From: an uncultured Marvinbryantia sp.
GTDB taxonomy: Bacteria; Bacillota; Clostridia; Lachnospirales; Lachnospiraceae
Length of the DNA: 19,710 nucleotides
Direction of reading: 5' to 3'
NCBI GenBank assembly: GCA_934373455.1
Contig: CAKRON010000049.1
Span: forward strand, 1 to 19,710
Part shown: positions 16,060-19,710 of the stretch, one piece after another
Position numbering within the stretch: position 1 is the first letter of the stretch
Layout of the letters: every line of letters begins with the position of its first letter
Translations under genes and position numbers: made by a program
Notes under the pieces: model-generated
The model's database searches: none
What the model was told of the DNA's origin: nothing
What the model saw: the letters and a program-made list of their open reading frames with translations, nothing else

Positions 16060-16746
16060 ATGATAGAAGAAACACAGAAGCAGCTGCCTGTATTTCGAGG
16101 AGAGATATCTTTGCTGGCAGTGATATTAATCAATAGTTTAGGTGTGGTACTTATGCTGATGTCTGGATCTGGAATCTCAGCAATATCCAGTGTACCGTAT
16201 GCTTTATCACTGGTATTTCCGCACCTGTCGCTTGGCACATGGACTTATATCTTTCAGGGAACACTGATTTTTTCTTTGATGGTGATGAGACGGAAGTTCG
16301 TGCCAAATTATTTGTTTAGTTTTGTAGTAGGCTTTGCGTTTAGCATGATGTTGGATGTATATAAATTAAAATTGGCATGGCTGCCAATGACGATACCATA
16401 TCGTATATTATATTTTGCGGCTGGATATTTGCTGATTGCTTTTGGAGTAGCACTGTCGAATCGCTGTGGTCTGCCGATTATCCCTACAGATTTATTTCCG
16501 AGAGAAGTATCGGCAATTAAAAATTGGAAGTATTCCAGAGTGAAGATTACCTGTGATTTGACAAGTCTTGCGATAACCGGATTATTGACAGGAGTCCTTC
16601 TTGGCCATATAGACGGACTTGGAATCGGAACAATTATCGCAGCCTGCACCATGGGAAAAGTAATTGGAACCATAGGAGAATGTATGGATCGTCATGTGAC
16701 ATTTGTTTCGTTTATGACAAAGAAAAATGTTGCAATTCATTCTTGA
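16060..16746 (+). CDS. YczE/DUF6198-like integral membrane protein
   Basis: This 228-residue protein is mostly hydrophobic, with membrane segments around 17-36, 60-76, 85-100, 112-133, 165-184 and 186-206. The GLPIIPTDLFPRE loop after the fourth segment, and the INSLGVVLM start of the first segment, resemble the YczE/YitT-like membrane proteins common in Clostridia; their transported substrate, if any, is unknown. ATG 16060 follows GGAGG with a 7-nt gap; a longer in-frame reading from 16003 begins in the -35 box of its promoter and is rejected. The gene follows two regulator genes on the same strand, which may control it. A bidirectional terminator separates it from the oppositely oriented coat-protein gene. 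Confidence 0.75.
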   Translation: MIEETQKQLPVFRGEISLLAVILINSLGVVLMLMSGSGISAISSVPYALSLVFPHLSLGTWTYIFQGTLIFSLMVMRRKFVPNYLFSFVVGFAFSMMLDVYKLKLAWLPMTIPYRILYFAAGYLLIAFGVALSNRCGLPIIPTDLFPREVSAIKNWKYSRVKITCDLTSLAITGLLTGVLLGHIDGLGIGTIIAACTMGKVIGTIGECMDRHVTFVSFMTKKNVAIHS

Positions 16747-16748
16747 AT

Positions 16749-16788
16749 AAAAAAATGCTCTTCGGGAAACCGAAAGAGCATTTTTTTA
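16749..16788. terminator. Bidirectional terminator between convergent genes
   Basis: AAAAAAATGCTCTTCGGG pairs with CCGAAAGAGCATTTTTTT (GAAA-type loop, one bulge). A and T runs on the two sides serve the YczE-like gene on the plus strand and the coat-protein gene on the minus strand. Confidence 0.92.
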
Positions 16789-16803
16789 TAGAGTCCTGAA
16801 GAA

Positions 16804-17262
16804 TTAAGCCATTCCGTTAGCAACTTTGTACTTATATAGCATTTCAGCATGGTTTTGTTCTTCTACTTGGATGTCGGCAAGAAGTTTTCGAACATCGCTG
16901 GATCCAAAGGCAAAAACATCGGTGTTATATTCGCCGGATACGAGTTTTTCGGTAGCGATGCAGTCAGTGGCCAGAAATGCATCCTGCATTTTATCTTCTG
17001 AGTCGTTAAGCCCTGAATAAGTGGCTTTTGGTGTATAATCATGCCCGCTGTTGTCGTTACAGTTACAGGAAGGAATCTGCCCATTTAATACATTTGCCAG
17101 AGAAGTGAAATGGGTGCGTTCTTTTTCCTGAAGAGTCTGAAACAGATTTTTCAGTTCCGGGTCCCTTGCCTGTTGTGCATAGCGCCCATATTTTTCTACA
17201 CAACTTTTTTCCTGAGTTTGAAGATCTTCGATCACGGCACGTTCTTTTTCACTTAAAATCAT
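16804..17262 (-). CDS. Ferritin-like protein, CotF-type spore coat family
   Basis: This 152-residue protein is two similar helical halves (about 3-60 and 92-148) joined by a polar linker with SCNCNDNSGHDY (65-76). Each half has a Glu followed about 30 residues later by E-x-x-H: E18 with E48-x2-H51, and E105 with E135-x2-H138. That is the full ligand pattern of a di-iron ferritin-like four-helix bundle. The pattern and size resemble the CotF-type coat proteins common in sporulating Clostridia, so a spore coat role is likely, but a rubrerythrin-like oxidative-stress role cannot be excluded. The start (complement of 17260-17262) follows AAAGGA at about 9 nt; a longer start at 17310 would add 16 residues without a clear site. 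It is 126 nt downstream of the Crp-family gene on the same strand. Confidence 0.72.
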   Translation of the reverse strand: MILSEKERAVIEDLQTQEKSCVEKYGRYAQQARDPELKNLFQTLQEKERTHFTSLANVLNGQIPSCNCNDNSGHDYTPKATYSGLNDSEDKMQDAFLATDCIATEKLVSGEYNTDVFAFGSSDVRKLLADIQVEEQNHAEMLYKYKVANGMA

Positions 17263-17303
17263 ATGATATCGTCCTTTCCAGATAATTGATAATAGAAGAC
17301 TTA

Positions 17304-17349
17304 CCGGCAAACTGCCGGAAAATCACAGATGAAAGATCACTTGCATCTG
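17304..17349 (-). promoter_or_regulatory. Two hairpins between the Crp-family and coat-protein genes
   Basis: CCGGCA-AAC-TGCCGG (17304-17318) is a perfect 6-bp stem, and CAGATG (17326-17331) pairs with CATCTG (17344-17349). Neither is followed by a good U tract on the minus strand, so they are leader structures or a weak terminator rather than a clear stop. Confidence 0.4.
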
Positions 17350-17388
17350 AACATAGTATGTATCGGAAAGAATAAAATATTCAAAAAA

Positions 17389-18039
17389 TTAAGATTTCAG
17401 AAAAGTGTAAGTTTTGCGGTCAGATTTTAAAATGTTCTCTTCTTTTAATTTTTTAAGTTCCCGCATCATAGCACTGCGGTCTACGGATAAATAGTCTGCA
17501 AGGTCAGCAAGCGAGAATGGCAAGGTAAAAGTAAGAGAGTTCTGTTCCCGGGAAAGCTGATAAAAATAGCATAAAATTTTATCTCTTGTAGTACGCTGTG
17601 AAAGAACCTCCAGATGTTCACTTAAGGACACTGCTTTTCTGGAAATCAGCTGCAAGGCATTACTGACCAAAAGACTGTGAAAGGAACAGGCATTGGAGCA
17701 GCGCTTGATCAGGTGTGCATAGTTGATAAACTGCAGATGACAGGGACGGATACAGATCACCTGAAGAGGTCCGGAGATATTTGATACAGAAGACAGTACG
17801 CTTCCAAATACATCACCGGACTTTAAATATTCCAGAATCGTTTGCCGACCATCAAAATGTGTAGTCACAATAGCTGCCTCACCGTCCATGATATATGCGA
17901 TTCGATCTGGAATATCGTCAAAAAAACAGATTGTTTCGTCTGGATTGAAGAATTTTTCTTCTGCTTCAAAACAAATCATCATACGGTCAAATTCTTCATG
18001 GGTGACACCATCAAAAAGTGAAATAGGAGAATCTATCAT
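17389..18039 (-). CDS. Crp/Fnr-family transcriptional regulator
   Basis: This 216-residue protein has an N-terminal cyclic-nucleotide-type beta domain (about 10-110; IAYIMDGEAAIVTTHFDGRQTIL, GDVFG at 75-79), a long dimer helix, and a winged helix-turn-helix at the C-terminus (FSLADLADYLSVDRSAMMREL, about 174-194). It lacks the N-terminal Cys cluster of oxygen-sensing Fnr, and the cAMP-binding Arg/Glu signature is not evident, so its signal is unknown. In anaerobic Clostridia such regulators often control nitrosative or oxidative stress genes such as hcp, but no hcp is nearby. The start ATG follows GAGG with a 7-nt gap. The promoter on the minus strand lies at 18075-18103; the divergent SseB-type gene starts at 18216. 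Confidence 0.87.
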   Translation of the reverse strand: MIDSPISLFDGVTHEEFDRMMICFEAEEKFFNPDETICFFDDIPDRIAYIMDGEAAIVTTHFDGRQTILEYLKSGDVFGSVLSSVSNISGPLQVICIRPCHLQFINYAHLIKRCSNACSFHSLLVSNALQLISRKAVSLSEHLEVLSQRTTRDKILCYFYQLSREQNSLTFTLPFSLADLADYLSVDRSAMMRELKKLKEENILKSDRKTYTFLKS

Positions 18040-18074
18040 AGCAATACCTCATTTTCAAATTAGAAATTATGATT

Positions 18075-18103
18075 ATTCTATATGATAACTTTGGAAAAAG
18101 CAA
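18075..18103 (-). promoter_or_regulatory. Promoter of the Crp/Fnr-family gene
   Basis: On the minus strand TTGCTT (18098-18103), a 17-nt spacer, and TAGAAT (18075-18080). The start codon is about 36 nt downstream of the -10 box. Confidence 0.6.
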
Positions 18104-18143
18104 AGATAAATATTGAATTTGGGGTGGAATCCTTTGAAATTAC

Positions 18144-18152
18144 TGGTATAAT
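18144..18152 (+). promoter_or_regulatory. Extended -10 promoter of the SseB-type gene
   Basis: TGGTATAAT is an extended -10 box (TGn plus perfect TATAAT). No good -35 box lies at the right distance. It is divergent from the Crp-family promoter about 40 nt away, so one regulator could control both. Confidence 0.55.
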
Positions 18153-18215
18153 AGGTAATCAGAATTTGTTTGAAAAGTTAAGTTGAAAGCAGACAGAATA
18201 CCGGAGGAGGAGTAT

Positions 18216-18641
18216 ATGGAGAAAGATCTGGTCTTACAGGGAAATGAAAGAATAGAAAATGCGATCCGTCAGCTTCAGAAAGAACCAACGCAAGAGATGC
18301 TGGCACATGCGTTAACCGTAGTAAGAAAAAGAATGAAAGAGGCAGGACATCTGATTGTAGCATTGGATCCGTCGGGCGATATGGAGAGGCTTCAGATACA
18401 GACAATACAGACTGCAGATGGAAAACGATGGTTTGCAGCATTTACAGGTTTTGAGGAGCAGATGAAGGGAAGCTACGCAGTCATGTCAGCCTTTACAGCA
18501 GAGATCGACAAGATATTTCAGGCGACACTGCAGACAAAAGAAGTGGAAGGATTGATTTTGAATCCATGGGACTGTACCATGATGTTGAGTAAGCACCTCA
18601 TACACATTATTATGGGGGAAATTCAAGTCGAACGTCCGTGA
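18216..18641 (+). CDS. SseB N-terminal domain protein
   Basis: This 141-residue protein matches the SseB N-terminal domain: a helical start with NERIENAIRQLQKEPTQEML (10-29), then a beta region, then RWFAAFTGFEE (71-81), where the family has a conserved 'FxAFTs-x-E' motif, and EGLILNPWDCTMMLSKHLI (111-129), the 'G-I/L-x-I-N-P-W' motif. The domain is common in Firmicutes and its function is not established. The start ATG follows GGAGGAGG with a 5-nt gap; an in-frame TTG at 18183 lacks a site. The last residues (IQVERP) run into the folded element at 18640-18803, so the original end of the gene may have been changed by its insertion. Confidence 0.75.
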   Translation: MEKDLVLQGNERIENAIRQLQKEPTQEMLAHALTVVRKRMKEAGHLIVALDPSGDMERLQIQTIQTADGKRWFAAFTGFEEQMKGSYAVMSAFTAEIDKIFQATLQTKEVEGLILNPWDCTMMLSKHLIHIIMGEIQVERP

Positions 18642-18803
18642 GACTTGGCGCGTGATTCTGGTCAGCGAAGCTGACATATTCTTTACAGAATCACTGCGCA
18701 TCCTCGCGGAGCGTTTATCTCAGTCGGAGATTGGACTCCCACTGAGACTAATTTGTTATAACTCACCACCTGAAGAGGTGGGAGTCTTCTCGACTGAGAT
18801 AAA
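18640..18803 (+). repeat. Folded MITE-like or ncRNA-like element
   Basis: About 160 bp with dense complementarity. Domain 1: GTGATTCTG (18652-18660) pairs with CAGAATCAC (18686-18694), extended by GCGC at 18648-18651 with 18696-18699 across a bulged T; inside is GTCAGC-GAA-GCTGAC (18661-18675). Domain 2: TTTATCTCAGTCG (18714-18726) pairs perfectly with CGACTGAGATAAA (18791-18803); inside GACTCCC (18734-18740) pairs with GGGAGTC (18780-18786), and CCACCT-GAAG-AGGTGG (18766-18781) forms a hairpin. A competing stem TCTCAGT (18718-18724) with ACTGAGA (18741-18747) is possible. No protein is encoded. It sits between the SseB-type gene and the MATE gene, with no U-tract terminator. It may be a non-autonomous mobile repeat, perhaps IS200/IS605-related, or a structured RNA; copy number cannot be judged from one window. 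Confidence 0.55.
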
Positions 18804-18829
18804 TAGAATTGTGGATAAGAGGGAAAAAA

Positions 18830-19710
18830 GTGAAACAGAATAAATATGAAATAGATATGTGCCACGGAACGATTATGGACAAACTGATTTCCTTTGCACT
18901 GCCACTGATGTTGTCCAGTATTTTACAGCTGATGTTCAATGCAGTGGATGTCATAGTGGTTGGAAGATTTAGTGGAAGTCAGGCACTGGCAGCGGTTGGA
19001 TCTACGACGGCACTGATTAATACATTTACGAATTTATTTATAGGAGTTTCTTTGGGGGCAAATGTGCTTGCTGCCAGACTTTATGCAGTAGGAAAAGAGA
19101 AGGAAATGTCAGAGACAGTACATACGTCCATTCTGCTGGCACTGGTTAGTGGAGTGGTGATGGCACTCATCGGTCAGATATTTGCCAGAGGTGCATTGGA
19201 ACTGATGGGAACCCCAGAAGATGTCATTAATAAATCGACATTATATATAAGAATCTATTTTCTTGGTATGCCATTTTTTATGATGTACAATTATGGTGCG
19301 GCAATTTTGCGAGCGGTGGGAGATACGAAAAGACCACTGATGTTCCTGATTGCAGCCGGAATTACGAATGCATTGTTGAATATGGTGTTTGTGATTGTAT
19401 TTCATATGGGAGTCGAAGGTGTGGCGATTGCAACAGTGATTTCTGAGACTCTGTCCTGTATATTGGTACTTCGCTGTCTTTATTGTTCAGAGAGTTGTTA
19501 TCAGCTGAGATTTTCGAAACTTCGGATAAAAAAGTATTACCTGAAGCAGATTTTTCAGGTGGGCATACCGGCAGGGATACAGAGCACAGTGATCAACTTT
19601 TCCAATGTATTGCTGCAGTCATCGGTGAATTCCTTTGGTTCTGTATCCATGGCAGGATATACTGCTGCAGATAATCTGATGGGATTCTTATATGCATCGG
19701 TGAATGCAGT
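18830..19710 (+). CDS. MATE-family efflux transporter, 5' part (cut by window edge)
   Basis: The first 293 codons of a multidrug and toxin extrusion family membrane protein, which exports cationic compounds using Na+ or H+ gradients. I translated it directly: it begins MKQNKYEIDMCHGTIMDKLI, then SFALPLMLSSILQLMFNAVD (21-40) with VIVVGRFSG, ALAAVGST (52-59) and further membrane segments (about 62-82, 101-117, 142-160, 170-192, 195-215). The ALAAVG motif and LMGTPEDV (125-132) are typical of the bacterial MepA/NorM-like subgroup. The GTG at 18830 is the start: AGAGGG (18818-18823) lies 6 nt upstream, and the KQNKYEIDM beginning is characteristic of Lachnospiraceae MATE proteins. The later ATG at 18857 has no site. 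The stop codon lies beyond the window. It lies 26 nt after the folded element at 18640-18803, which may affect its expression. Confidence 0.9.
   Translation, partial: MKQNKYEIDMCHGTIMDKLISFALPLMLSSILQLMFNAVDVIVVGRFSGSQALAAVGSTTALINTFTNLFIGVSLGANVLAARLYAVGKEKEMSETVHTSILLALVSGVVMALIGQIFARGALELMGTPEDVINKSTLYIRIYFLGMPFFMMYNYGAAILRAVGDTKRPLMFLIAAGITNALLNMVFVIVFHMGVEGVAIATVISETLSCILVLRCLYCSESCYQLRFSKLRIKKYYLKQIFQVGIPAGIQSTVINFSNVLLQSSVNSFGSVSMAGYTAADNLMGFLYASVNA

Noticed and set aside
18652..18843. 63-codon reading frame across the folded element
   Set aside because: It follows the stems and has no ribosome binding site; the structure explains the sequence better than coding does.
1..19710. CRISPR array, tRNA, rRNA or prophage genes
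   Set aside because: No regularly spaced repeats, cloverleaf or rRNA segments, or phage structural or integrase genes were seen on either strand.

Overview
The window reads as chromosome of a gut-type, spore-forming, low-GC Firmicute, most likely a Lachnospiraceae member (Blautia/Dorea/Ruminococcus-like). This rests on strong AGGAGG ribosome binding sites, A/T-rich sigma-A promoters, anaerobic pyruvate metabolism (a one-chain pyruvate:ferredoxin oxidoreductase and a pyruvate phosphate dikinase resembling the Clostridium symbiosum enzyme), a CotF-like coat protein and single-chain glycyl-tRNA synthetase. The species is inference.

Layout, left to right. (1) 1-103: what looks like the right end of an IS200/IS605-type (TnpB-bearing) element, with a hairpin typical of such ends. 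(2) 193-875: a GNAT acetyltransferase gene overlapping a 57-residue DUF3006-like gene. (3) 876-1394: a long regulatory gap with hairpins, a 15-bp palindrome, a promoter and a folded leader, then the PFOR gene (1395-4931) and a strong terminator. (4) 5061-9679: a tight operon of an M16C metallopeptidase, era and recO, started by a near-consensus promoter immediately behind the PFOR terminator. (5) 9788-11814: a lipoprotein gene with its own promoter, followed 26 nt later by glycyl-tRNA synthetase and a long hairpin terminator. (6) 11815-12257: a second long regulatory gap (Rex-like operator, promoter, early terminator in the leader), then ppdK (12258-14885) and its terminator. (7) 15045-16746: a TetR-family regulator, a small XRE regulator with an apparent TTG start, and a YczE-like membrane protein with its own promoter. 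(8) 16804-18039, minus strand: a ferritin-like CotF-type coat protein and a Crp/Fnr-family regulator. (9) 18216-19710: an SseB-domain protein, a compact folded DNA/RNA element of about 160 bp, and the first 293 codons of a MATE efflux protein cut by the window edge.

PFOR and PPDK together cover the pyruvate node: PFOR oxidises pyruvate to acetyl-CoA and reduced ferredoxin, and PPDK interconverts pyruvate and PEP using ATP/AMP/PPi/Pi. Each has an unusually long, structured upstream region, so regulation at these two genes is the most attractive regulatory story here. Era and RecO are housekeeping ribosome assembly and DNA repair proteins. I see no CRISPR array, prophage, rRNA or tRNA gene. The best candidates for undescribed biology are the folded element at 18640-18803, the PFOR leader, and the ppdK leader with its internal terminator. 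None is proven to be a new system by the sequence alone.
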